DNA of 64,000 bases from Staphylococcus pseudintermedius (GCF_001792775.2 NZ_MLGE02000006.1:1-64000), one strand, 5' to 3'; shown: positions 37,320 to 45,217, counted from the first letter of the stretch. A program made the numbers and translations. The notes: generated by a model from the sequence alone, not told the origin.

Positions 37320-37445
37320 TGTTTTGGGCTTCGCGTTCCTAGGTGCCTCGCTTCAACTAACCAACGCTTGATTTGACAGTAGCAGAGGTGGATTTTCCGC
37401 TTCGACTGGATGCCTCAGGAGTCTCGCCTAGCTCGCAAACGAATA
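37320..37445. repeat. Dispersed repeat fragment, copy 5
   Basis: A short remnant of the palindromic element: CGTTCCTAGGTGCC, GCTTCAACTAACCAACGCTTG, GTGGATTTT and CTCAGGAGTCTCGCC. Neither terminal arm remains. The surrounding 37200-37700 bases contain no gene that I can support. Confidence 0.5.
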
Positions 37446-37699
37446 AAGGCTATTGATTTTGTGAGAGAAGAAAGGTTCTAGCAATCTTTATTTTGGTTTT
37501 CTGACTGTTAACAGGTGAATGTATGAATCTCATCATTATCGTCGCGTAGGGAGTTGAGTGTGAAGTAGTAAGAGTGGTTTTGTATTGCACTACATTTTTG
37601 AAGCGGTTTAAACAATGAAAGAGGGAGACATAGAAAATTTTAGATTTCAATCTATTCATAGATTTATGATTCATTAATAATTATAAAACAGTATTAAAA

Positions 37700-37918
37700 T
37701 AAAGGGAGGGATTGAACATAACAAATTGATGATATTGGTCGTCATCATTTCAGAAACTTGCCCTCTGTCTCGGTGTATTAGGTCTAAGATTGCCCAGAAG
37801 GCTAAGACTCTTGAAGGAGCAGTCCCTAAGAATGCGTAACCATGAGGGCAATCAAAATCCACAAATCATACGGAAAGCAAGTTAAACAAAATAATGTATC
37901 AATAGCATCAAAATTTTT
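37700..37918. repeat. Dispersed repeat, internally deleted copy 6
   Basis: This copy keeps AACTTGCCCTC with AAGATTGCCCAGAAGGCTAAGACTC on the left and GAGGGCAATCAAAATCC, AGCAAGTTTAAC-like sequence and TCAATAGCATCAAAATTTT on the right. The central GTACTGC and GAGAAGT hairpins are deleted. It ends about 30 bases from a small peptide gene. Confidence 0.6.
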
Positions 37919-37949
37919 TGTGTCCGGATGCCGTGTATATTAAATAGGA

Positions 37950-38018
37950 TTAAAATTTGAAAATCGTTTTAATGACGTTAAAAATGGATAATAATAGTTC
38001 TATTGGTGTTCCTGCCAT
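37950..38018 (-). CDS. 22-residue amphipathic peptide downstream of lipase 1 (PSM-like)
   Basis: A short gene with a strong AAGGAGG that overlaps the lipase stop; the ATG is 13 bases past it, so it is almost certainly cotranscribed. The product begins MAGTPIELLLSIF and ends TIFKF. Polar residues fall at 7, 11, 14, 17/18 and 21, giving a clean amphipathic helix after Pro5. There is no signal peptide. Size, charge pattern and leaderless form resemble alpha-type phenol-soluble modulins and delta-haemolysin, but I know no exact match. The near-identical peptide after lipase 2 differs mainly by conservative changes and argues for selection on the protein. Cytolytic, surfactant or signalling roles are guesses. 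Confidence 0.72.
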   Translation of the reverse strand: MAGTPIELLLSIFNVIKTIFKF

Positions 38019-38031
38019 TGTCCTAACCTCC

Positions 38032-40119
38032 TTATGCTGTTTGATCCTCTGATTTGACTAAGTCTTCCGCGAGTTTGTGCCAGAAGGCTTTAAGTTCGTC
38101 TTGTGAATGTGCGGTATCATTCGTATCTTGACCCACAAAGTCGACGTGGTCCCAACCATGTTGTACAGGCATCACTTGCCATACCCCTTTTTTCACTTCA
38201 TCTGTAGCATCGATCCATGCTTGGTTGTACGGATGTTGTGATGAAACGACTGACACGAGACCATCATTTTCACGCCATTCTTTTTCAGCAGCTTTACCGA
38301 TGATATTGGCTGTGAGTGTGAATGGGAAAAACAGGTTGTAATCAGCTTTTTGTTTACCTGAAAGTGACGGATGTGTGGCTTCACCTGTGTACGTTTTATA
38401 GACGATATTTGGATTGAGTGAAGTCTTTTTGTTCAATTTTGATGCGCCTTCACGTGTTAGATCATAGAATCCGTTATCTTCGGTACGCCACAATTGGTCA
38501 TTATTTGCAACGCGATTAAAGTAATCATCCAATGACTCGCCTTCTTTACGCTGTAGACCCCATTGATTTAAGCCAAAGTCCACGCGTGCTTTATTTTTAG
38601 CAAGAACTTGTGCGACATCGAAAACGATTTGACGTACAATCGGCTCATTACCGAGTTGATCTGATGCGTGTGTTCCATTATGTGGTGTGCCGAGTGTTGT
38701 AATAGAGGATACCATGTTGTCGTTATTACCAGTGAACAGTGGAGAAATATCGCCACCGTGTTCCTTTTGGTAGGCAATTTCTTCAGGATTTCCATTGCGT
38801 AACAACGCTTCTAATTGGCGAATCGTTTGTCCACCCATGCTGTGACCGACAAGGTGAACTTTTTGACCTGGCTTCCAATCTTTGTAAACACCTTCATATG
38901 TTTTACCGTAACGTGAATGACCGTATTTTGCGGCGTGTGCTGCACCGTAATCCACAGTACCTCCCTTAATGTAGTAATAAAGTTCTACTGCACGGTCGTA
39001 GTTACTACCGAATGCACTAATACTTGCTTCATATGTGTTGTAACCGTTCTCTTCTAAGTCTTGTCTAATATTCAGTTTTTCTCCACCCCAATAGTGAGAT
39101 AAGACAGAAGGGTTTATATTGTCTGTAAAGCCATTAAAACCGTGCACTAAAATGATAGGGTCGTTGTTTTTATAGAAGCCTTGTTTCGCTTTTTTATCTG
39201 CTTGTGACTTCACTTGTTCAGCTTGACGTTGTTGATTTTGTGGTTGTGTCGTCGCTACATTGGCTGTCGTTAGTGTTTTCACATCATCTTTTGTAGGTTT
39301 TGGCGCTTTTGTATTCACGAGCGTATTTTTGTCCACGCTTTTCGTTGTCACTGCTCGAGGTGCAACGCGTGCATTGAACGTTTTTGTATTATTATCAGAC
39401 TGTTCTGTCAATTCTTGGCGTTGATGTGTTTCGTCAGCAGATAAATCAATTGTTGTAGGTACACGATTTTCATCAGATGGTAAATGTGCCTTCTGTGAGT
39501 GAGTGGGTTCATTTTTAGATAAAGTTTCTTCTGTTTGCTGTGCGCTGTTTTCACTAGTTTGAACTGTATTTAGCACGTTTTTTTGTGCGTCATTATCCAC
39601 TTGTGCGTCGGAATCAATAACTGTTTCTGCTGTCGATGGTGATTGTTCCGAAGTTTCTTTCAAATCAGCTGTTTCTTTAGGTGCTTCTGCTACTGATTTG
39701 GATGATGCTTGATCTGTTTCAGAGGCCGTGTCATCTTGCATTTTGTCAGTATGTAAATCTTTAGTTTCGGTTGATTGTTGAGCAGAAGGTGTTTTTGTAG
39801 ATGACATGACGGATGTATCTTTTGTTGTTTTCTCGGATGTTGGTGTCGATGCTTCTTTAGCTTGAGGAGAAGCGGGTGTATCTTCTTGTGCGTGATTTGT
39901 TTCAGCAGTCGATTTTGCTTGTGTAGCCTCTTTGGTCGCAGGCGCTTCTTGATTGGTCGCTTGTACAGTAGACTTTTGTTCTGATGAATGGGCCGTTGAT
40001 TCAGTATCGGCTAAAGCAGGTGCGTGAGATAAACCTATGAAAAATAAAGATGCGATAACGACTGATGAGGCACCGCTGTTAAATTTACGAATACTAAAAA
40101 GTTGTTTTTGATCTTTCAT
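38032..40119 (-). CDS. lip: Secreted staphylococcal lipase with long propeptide
   Basis: A 695-residue preprolipase. The signal peptide carries the YSIRK-type motif (LFSIRKFNSGASSVVIASL), which directs secretion at the septum. About 270 residues of hydrophilic propeptide rich in E, T, S, K and Q follow. The mature lipase (about 310-695) has the oxyanion region ILVHGFNGFTDN, nucleophile elbow GHSMGGQT, a calcium-binding region typical of family I.6 lipases and the C-terminal VQHGWDHVDFVG with the catalytic histidine region. It would hydrolyse triacylglycerols or phospholipids outside the cell after propeptide removal. It is preceded and followed by tiny peptide genes and is paralogous to the lipase at 41049. 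Confidence 0.93.
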   Translation of the reverse strand: MKDQKQLFSIRKFNSGASSVVIASLFFIGLSHAPALADTESTAHSSEQKSTVQATNQEAPATKEATQAKSTAETNHAQEDTPASPQAKEASTPTSEKTTKDTSVMSSTKTPSAQQSTETKDLHTDKMQDDTASETDQASSKSVAEAPKETADLKETSEQSPSTAETVIDSDAQVDNDAQKNVLNTVQTSENSAQQTEETLSKNEPTHSQKAHLPSDENRVPTTIDLSADETHQRQELTEQSDNNTKTFNARVAPRAVTTKSVDKNTLVNTKAPKPTKDDVKTLTTANVATTQPQNQQRQAEQVKSQADKKAKQGFYKNNDPIILVHGFNGFTDNINPSVLSHYWGGEKLNIRQDLEENGYNTYEASISAFGSNYDRAVELYYYIKGGTVDYGAAHAAKYGHSRYGKTYEGVYKDWKPGQKVHLVGHSMGGQTIRQLEALLRNGNPEEIAYQKEHGGDISPLFTGNNDNMVSSITTLGTPHNGTHASDQLGNEPIVRQIVFDVAQVLAKNKARVDFGLNQWGLQRKEGESLDDYFNRVANNDQLWRTEDNGFYDLTREGASKLNKKTSLNPNIVYKTYTGEATHPSLSGKQKADYNLFFPFTLTANIIGKAAEKEWRENDGLVSVVSSQHPYNQAWIDATDEVKKGVWQVMPVQHGWDHVDFVGQDTNDTAHSQDELKAFWHKLAEDLVKSEDQTA

Positions 40120-40158
40120 TTTTCCACCTCTTTGTTTATTAAATTAAATGAATAGGGT

Positions 40159-40224
40159 TTAGACAAAAATATTAATCAGTAAACGTGGTAAGAAACCGAA
40201 TATTTTAGCTAAAATAGCAGACAT
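40159..40224 (-). CDS. 21-residue hydrophobic peptide upstream of lipase 1
   Basis: A short gene behind a very strong AAAGGGGGG. The product begins MSAILAKIFGFLPRLL and ends NIFV. It has no acidic residue and two basic ones (Lys7, Arg14); with Asn18 these line one face of a helix that Pro13 would bend. It lies 40 bases before the lipase start in the same direction with no terminator. The homologue upstream of lipase 2 has conservative changes only (Gly10 to Ser, Leu16 to Ile), which supports a real protein. It may be a leaderless membrane-active peptide of PSM or bacteriocin type, or a translated leader. I do not recognise it. Confidence 0.7.
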   Translation of the reverse strand: MSAILAKIFGFLPRLLINIFV

Positions 40225-40556
40225 TAGTTTTCCCCCCTTTATATTGAAAAACCGAAAATACAATTTGAAAAGGTTTTCATTAATTTGGTGTAAGGATACA
40301 GTAATTTTAAAAAAATGTCAAAACGATTAATTCAAAATTTGATTTTTTATTTTATTACTTTAAATGCTCTGAGACATGAATTTGAAGAGGAATGTGGCGT
40401 TAATTTTGACGTTCAATATGAAGTCTAAAATTTTTTGAGCATAACAAAAAGAGAGGGCTGGGATATGATGATATGCTCCCCCAGCCTCAATCCATGCATA
40501 GGTTTTTGATGGGTTAATTGATTTTAAAGCAGTTGGAAAACTAGAGTGAATGAGGT

Positions 40557-40975
40557 AAAAAATTGATGCTATTGTTTTGCTAGGTTTCAAAAACTTGCCC
40601 TCAGTTCTCTGAATTCGATATAAGATTGCCCAGAAGGCTGAGACTCCTGAGGGATCAGCTAAAGGATAAACAACGTCATTTAACTTTAAAAGTGGCTACC
40701 ATTTAACGCAGTAGCTGTCTGACTTCTCAATGCGCATGCTTTTGAGAAGTCTAGTCAGCCTTGCGGGGCAGTACGACGAAATCTTTGTGACACATGTGAT
40801 TCCTGTACTGCTCCCAAAATCCAATTCGGCTCCCATCTCATGTATGCTTCAATCAAACCGAATTGAGTTGAAGGGCCAGCTCCTAGGAAAGGGAAGCTAT
40901 GAGGGCAATCAAAAACCAGAATCTTAGGGAGAGGGCAAGTTTAATAAAAATACTGCATCAATAGCATTAAAATTT
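40557..40975. repeat. Dispersed repeat, copy 7 (near full length, reverse orientation)
   Basis: A near-complete copy between the two lipase modules. Its outer arms are AAATTGATGCTATTG (near 40561) and CATCAATAGCATTAAAATTT (ending at 40976), with AACTTGCCCTC and GAGGGCAAGTTTAAT inside them. The central CTTCTCAATGCGCATGC, GGGGCAGTACGACGAAATC and GTACTGCTCCC hairpins are present. The right arm overlaps the stop codon of the peptide gene at 40967. Confidence 0.78.
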
Positions 40976-41035
40976 GAAAATATTTCTTAGTAACTTAAAA
41001 ATTGAAAGTAAAAGTTCTAAAGGTGTTCCTGCCAT
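40967..41035 (-). CDS. 22-residue amphipathic peptide downstream of lipase 2 (PSM-like)
   Basis: The paralogue of the peptide at 37950. It starts 13 bases after the lipase 2 stop behind AAGGAGGTG. The product begins MAGTPLELLLSIFKLL and ends NIFKF. Lys14 and Arg17 replace Asn and Lys of the other copy, keeping the polar face at positions 7, 11, 14, 17/18 and 21. Conserved distance to the lipase, conserved ribosome site and conservative substitutions in two copies make this a credible gene. Its stop codon lies in the terminal arm of the adjacent palindromic repeat. Confidence 0.72.
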   Translation of the reverse strand: MAGTPLELLLSIFKLLRNIFKF

Positions 41036-41048
41036 CTACACCACCTCC

Positions 41049-42515
41049 TTATTTTGTTGTTTCTTCTGACTTAACGAGATCTTCAGCAATACTATGCCAA
41101 AAATTTTTTAATTCATCTTGTGATCGTGACGTATCATTCGTATCTAGGCCGATAAAGTCTAAATGGTCCCAACCTTCTTGTACAGGCATGACTTGCCAAA
41201 CACCTTTTTGTATTTCATCTGTTGCCTCCACCCAGGCTTGGTTGTATGGATGTTGAGAAGAAACAACAGAGACGACACCATCATTGACGCGCCAATCTTT
41301 TTCAGCAGTTTTACCGATAACATTGGCTGTCACTGTTAATAAGAAGAACATGTCGTAGTCCGCTTTTTGTTTGCCTGAAAGTGTTGGATGTGTCGCTTCA
41401 CCTGTGTACGTTTTGTAAACAATATTGGGGTTCAATGATGTCTTTTTGTTCAATTTTGCTGAACCTTCTAGTGTGAGGTCATAGAAACCTTGATCCTCTG
41501 TACGCCATAACTGATCGTTATTCAAAATGCGCTCAAAATAAGCATCGAGTGATTCTCCTTTTTTACGCTCAAGACCCCATTGTTTTAATCCAAAGTCTAC
41601 GCGCCCTTTATTTTTAGCAAGATATTGTGCGGCATCAAATACGATTTGACGTACAATTGCTTCGTTACCGAGTTTGTCTGAGGCATGTGAACCGTTATGC
41701 GGTGTACCTAATGTTGTAATCGATGAAATCATACCATCGTGACCGCCTTTGAAGACTGGAGATATTTTACCTCCATGCTTTTTTTGATAAGCAATTTCTT
41801 CTGGGTCTCCATTACGCAAATATTCTTCAAGTTGGCGGATGGTCTGTCCACCCATACTATGGCCGACTAAGTGAATTTTTTTACCAGGTTTCCAATCTTT
41901 GTCGATACCTTCATATGTTTTGCCATAACGGGAGTGTCCATATTTCGCTGCATGAGCTGCACCATAATCGACAGTACCACCTTTGATATAGTAATAAAGT
42001 TCAACGGCGCGGTCATGGTTACTACCAAATGCACTCACACTGGCTTCATATGTGTTGTAGCCATTTTCTTCTAAATCTTGCCTAATATTCAGTTTTTCTC
42101 CACCCCAATAATGTGGATAAACCGATGGGAGTAAATTATCTGTAAATCCATTAAACCCATGGACTAAAACAATCGGGTCTCTGTTTTTGTAAAAGTTTTG
42201 TTTGGCTTTTTGACCGTCTTGTGTTTTGACTTGTTGAGTGGTGATGTTTTGATTTTGTACCTGGGATGACGTTTTATTTTCAGAATTGAGTGTTTGTACA
42301 TTGCTTGTTGTTTTGGAGTGTAATGTGTCATATGATGTATTATTTACTGAAGATCGCGCTGTTTCTTGTGCTTTTTTAGAAGAAGGGTTCATCGTTTCTG
42401 AATTGGCTAAAGCGGGTGTGATGGATAAGGTTGTGAAAAACAAAGATGCGATAACGACTGATGAGACACCGCGTTTAAATTTACGAATACTAAAAAGTTG
42501 TTTTTGATCTTTCAT
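41049..42515 (-). CDS. Secreted lipase with short propeptide
   Basis: A 488-residue lipase with the same YSIRK-type signal peptide (LFSIRKFKRGVSSVVIASL) and a catalytic domain closely similar to lipase 1 (VLVHGFNGFTDN, GHSMGGQT, VQEGWDHLDFIG). The propeptide is only about 65-70 residues instead of about 270. Staphylococcal lipases usually depend on a propeptide of 200 or more residues for folding and secretion, so this is an unusual derivative. Substrate preference may differ; acidic and hydrophobic substitutions are scattered around the active site. It forms the first of two tandem peptide-lipase-peptide modules. Confidence 0.92.
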   Translation of the reverse strand: MKDQKQLFSIRKFKRGVSSVVIASLFFTTLSITPALANSETMNPSSKKAQETARSSVNNTSYDTLHSKTTSNVQTLNSENKTSSQVQNQNITTQQVKTQDGQKAKQNFYKNRDPIVLVHGFNGFTDNLLPSVYPHYWGGEKLNIRQDLEENGYNTYEASVSAFGSNHDRAVELYYYIKGGTVDYGAAHAAKYGHSRYGKTYEGIDKDWKPGKKIHLVGHSMGGQTIRQLEEYLRNGDPEEIAYQKKHGGKISPVFKGGHDGMISSITTLGTPHNGSHASDKLGNEAIVRQIVFDAAQYLAKNKGRVDFGLKQWGLERKKGESLDAYFERILNNDQLWRTEDQGFYDLTLEGSAKLNKKTSLNPNIVYKTYTGEATHPTLSGKQKADYDMFFLLTVTANVIGKTAEKDWRVNDGVVSVVSSQHPYNQAWVEATDEIQKGVWQVMPVQEGWDHLDFIGLDTNDTSRSQDELKNFWHSIAEDLVKSEETTK

Positions 42516-42554
42516 TTTTCCACCTCTTTTTTTAATGAGTTGAAGTTGTAATGG

Positions 42555-42620
42555 TTATACAAAAATATTAATAATAAGTCTTGGTAAAAAGCTGAAAATT
42601 TTAGCTAAAATCGCTGACAT
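42555..42620 (-). CDS. 21-residue hydrophobic peptide upstream of lipase 2
   Basis: The paralogue of the peptide at 40159, behind AAAGGGGGG. The product begins MSAILAKIFSFLPRLI and ends NIFV. Basic residues at 7 and 14, Pro13 and Asn18 are kept. It lies 39 bases before the lipase 2 start, the same spacing as in the other module, and is probably the first gene of that transcript. No signal peptide is needed for a peptide of this type if it has a dedicated exporter. Confidence 0.7.
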   Translation of the reverse strand: MSAILAKIFSFLPRLIINIFV

Positions 42621-42858
42621 ACGTATCCCCCCTTTACTTTAAAAGTGGCACCCTAAATATTTGTAAGGGCTTTCGTCAATCCAATGTAATAATATAATAA
42701 TTTTAAAAAAATGTCAAAACGATTTATTCTAAAGTTTGTTTTTTATTTTTGAATTTTTATAACATATTGTAAAGTTTTTTTAGCAGAGAGATAAAGTATG
42801 TTTATAAGCAATAAGTGATAGGGTATGATAAAATAAAAATCAACATGGAGGCTTGGCT

Positions 42859-42945
42859 GTGGCAGTCCGCCCGTGTTTAACTGATCGACAATATCAAGTA
42901 GACGAAAGTTTAGTGAATGACGATTTTATAACATATAGCAAGTAG
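42859..42945 (+). CDS. Candidate 28-residue small protein before czrB
   Basis: A GTG start seven bases after GGAGG opens a frame beginning MAVRPCLTDRQYQVDE and ending FITYSK. It is hydrophilic, with one Cys. A TATGAT that could be a -10 lies about 35 bases upstream. A 12-bp hairpin directly follows the stop. It could be a short leader or a small gene. I do not recognise it and coding is not proven. Confidence 0.4.
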   Translation: MAVRPCLTDRQYQVDESLVNDDFITYSK

Positions 42946-42952
42946 AACTCAT

Positions 42953-42984
42953 GAGGTGAATGCGGCAGTGGTCGTATTCACCTC
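42953..42984. terminator. Hairpin before czrB
   Basis: GAGGTGAATGCG and CGTATTCACCTC pair over 12 positions with one G-T, around an 8-base loop. No long T run follows, so it may be an attenuator or operator rather than a simple terminator. Confidence 0.45.
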
Positions 42985-43029
42985 GCGTCGTTTATAAGAA
43001 CTGAGAAATATTATCAAAGGAGTACTTTT

Positions 43030-43974
43030 ATGGCTAGAAGAACATATTTTCATCATGTTGAGCATCGCAAAACACAGGCACACTCGAAAACGACATTATG
43101 GCTTTCTCTCATCATTACACTTTTTTTTACAGTTGTAGAGTTTGTAGGGGGACTCGTTTCTAACTCACTTGCACTGTTATCAGATTCATTTCATATGTTG
43201 AGTGACGTCATTGCGTTAGGTTTATCGATGGTCGCGGTTTATTTTGCGAGCCGCCGCCCAACCGCACGTTATACATTTGGATTTTTAAGGTTTGAAATTC
43301 TCGCAGCGTTTTTAAATGGGCTAGCACTCGCAGTGATTTCTGTATGGATTTTTTATGAAGCCATTATGCGTGTTATTTTTCCGCAAACCGTCGAAAGTGG
43401 TTTAATGCTTGTCATTGCAACTATTGGTTTGATTGTGAATATTATTTTAACCATCATTTTAATGCGCTCATTGAAGAGTGAAAATAATATTAATATTCAA
43501 AGTGCATTGTGGCATTTCATTGGGGACTTATTGAATTCTGTTGGTGTTATCGTCGCGGTCGCTTTGATTTATTTAACGGGGATTCAGTTGATTGACCCAA
43601 TTTTAAGTATGGTCATTGCCCTAGTCATTTTGCGCGGTGGTTATAAAATTATGCGCAATGCATGGTTAATTTTAATGGAATCTGTACCTGAACATTTGGA
43701 GACTGATGAGATTATGGAGACGATGAAATCAGTAGACCAAGTGTTGGACGTCCATGAGTTTCATTTATGGTCAATTACGACGGATCATTATTCGCTTAGT
43801 GCGCATGTTGTGTTGGATAGCAGAAATAGTGAAGACGCGTACCGTACGATTAATCGATTGGAACGGTTGTTGAAAGAAAAGTATGGGTTGGCACATACAA
43901 CACTACAGATTGAGCATTTGGATATTAATCATTTGAATGAGTCGTATTTTGAAGAAGTGAAGCATGATGAATGA
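43030..43974 (+). CDS. czrB: Cation diffusion facilitator, zinc/cobalt efflux (CzrB/CzcD)
   Basis: A 314-residue CDF antiporter with six transmembrane helices. Metal sites are visible as SDSFHMLSD in helix 2 and WHFIGD in helix 5, the HxxxD-type pairs that transport Zn2+ or Co2+ out of the cell. The His-containing N-terminus and the C-terminal metal-sensing domain (VHEFHLWSI, HVVLD) are typical. The gene is preceded by AAGGAG and not by a czrA repressor gene, unlike the S. aureus czrAB operon. A strong terminator follows. Confidence 0.9.
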   Translation: MARRTYFHHVEHRKTQAHSKTTLWLSLIITLFFTVVEFVGGLVSNSLALLSDSFHMLSDVIALGLSMVAVYFASRRPTARYTFGFLRFEILAAFLNGLALAVISVWIFYEAIMRVIFPQTVESGLMLVIATIGLIVNIILTIILMRSLKSENNINIQSALWHFIGDLLNSVGVIVAVALIYLTGIQLIDPILSMVIALVILRGGYKIMRNAWLILMESVPEHLETDEIMETMKSVDQVLDVHEFHLWSITTDHYSLSAHVVLDSRNSEDAYRTINRLERLLKEKYGLAHTTLQIEHLDINHLNESYFEEVKHDE

Positions 43975-44067
43975 TGTTAGATAGCACGCACTGGACTTCA
44001 TCACTTGTGTGTTACTTTTAAGAGGGAAAGGTTTCGCAAGCAAACGTAGAATAAGTTGAATATGCTC

Positions 44068-44115
44068 AAAAAAGTGCACGCATCGCGCGTATTAAGGCGA
44101 TGCGTGCACTTTTTT
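44068..44115. terminator. Strong bidirectional terminator
   Basis: AAAAAAGTGCACGCATCGC and GCGATGCGTGCACTTTTTT form a perfect 19-bp stem. It separates the convergent czrB and urea transporter genes. Confidence 0.92.
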
Positions 44116-44143
44116 GATGTTTTGTTTATTTGGAAATATCTGG

Positions 44144-45043
44144 CTAGGTTGTTGATTGCCCAGCTAAAAGTAAAGTCCATGTTGTGATAATAAATGGAAA
44201 TGTCAGTGATGGGATGCCAATCGGTTCTAAAAATGTTGCGGTTGCTGCATACATCATAGGCGTCATGACTACCGTTAAAACAAAGGCTATCACTGCTTTG
44301 AGATGGTTGGCAGACCGGAATGTCACACCAATTGCGATGATAGATAGCATCAAGTTAAAGCCGAAGAGACCTTCATTCAATGTGCCAATATCTGCGCCAA
44401 AGAAAAATTCCAATAATAAACCTAAGAAGTTGGCAATTAAAAGATAAATACCCGCGCGTCTTGAAGCAATAAAACAAGCGATAACAATGAGTATACCGCT
44501 GATTGTATGTTCGACTAAAAAGATTTGACTCACGTCGTTAAAAAAGGCGTGTATCGGATGAAAAGTTGTATTTAAATTGATATGCACATCTGCAGTTAAC
44601 GGTAAGACATCGACGTTCGTTTTAACAAATTTAAACTGTTGTGACATCAAGAGAACAACCCATGTGATGACGACAAAAGGTGTAGTGAGTTCGGGTAGAT
44701 GGAAAGGTTTTAGAAAGTTTTTAATGGCTTGTGCAATAGGCATCGCTAATACAATACTGATTAAAATGACGAGTATACTTTGCCAAGACCAGAGTAGAAA
44801 TAAAGTTAAGTCAATCGCAATCAGTACAGGATTGAAGCCTGCGAGTCCGGAATGAATCTCTTCGTCAGTATAATTGAAATGACGTGCGGTTATGAGGCTG
44901 ATGGTACTTCCAATCATCGCGGCAAGTCCGATTTTCCAGTTGCCAATCCAAAGTGCGATTAAAATGAGTAAACCTGTCCACGTATTTTCGAGTAGGACGA
45001 CTTGAGAAATGTTTTTGAAAAAAGTATGTATCGATTTTGACAT
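44144..45043 (-). CDS. Urea transporter (UT family)
   Basis: A 299-residue membrane protein built from two homologous halves, each with the urea-channel signature: GLAGFNPVLIAI with LPELTTPFVVITW in the first half, and GLFGFNLMLSIIAI with IPSLTFPFIITTW in the second. This is the architecture of the trimeric bacterial urea channel. It would let urea enter the cell for the urease encoded divergently 250 bases away. The shared intergenic region has cre-like sites and the ureA promoter, so the two units are probably co-regulated. Confidence 0.92.
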   Translation of the reverse strand: MSKSIHTFFKNISQVVLLENTWTGLLILIALWIGNWKIGLAAMIGSTISLITARHFNYTDEEIHSGLAGFNPVLIAIDLTLFLLWSWQSILVILISIVLAMPIAQAIKNFLKPFHLPELTTPFVVITWVVLLMSQQFKFVKTNVDVLPLTADVHINLNTTFHPIHAFFNDVSQIFLVEHTISGILIVIACFIASRRAGIYLLIANFLGLLLEFFFGADIGTLNEGLFGFNLMLSIIAIGVTFRSANHLKAVIAFVLTVVMTPMMYAATATFLEPIGIPSLTFPFIITTWTLLLAGQSTT

Positions 45044-45180
45044 TAAAGTTCACTTCTTTCTCTATTACTAAAACAAAATACATGTTCACATTTTAACATT
45101 TGCATATTTCAATTAACAACTATATTGTAATAATGTTAATAAGAGTATAGCGCTTTTGAATTTGAATCACACATTTCTTT

Positions 45181-45194
45181 GGGAAGCGCTTTTA
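45181..45194. promoter_or_regulatory. cre-like site between the urea transporter and urease genes
   Basis: GGGAAGCGCTTTTA contains the AAGCGCTT core and matches the CcpA consensus at 11 of 14 positions. A second AGCGCTTTTG lies at 45149-45158. Carbon repression of urea use is plausible. Confidence 0.4.
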
Positions 45195-45217
45195 TTATTA
45201 TCGTATAGTATTATGAT

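Noticed and set aside
2900-40975. CRISPR array or insertion sequences to explain the repeats
   Set aside because: The copies are far apart, about 430 bp long, in both orientations and without transposase frames. There are no regularly spaced short repeats and no cas genes.
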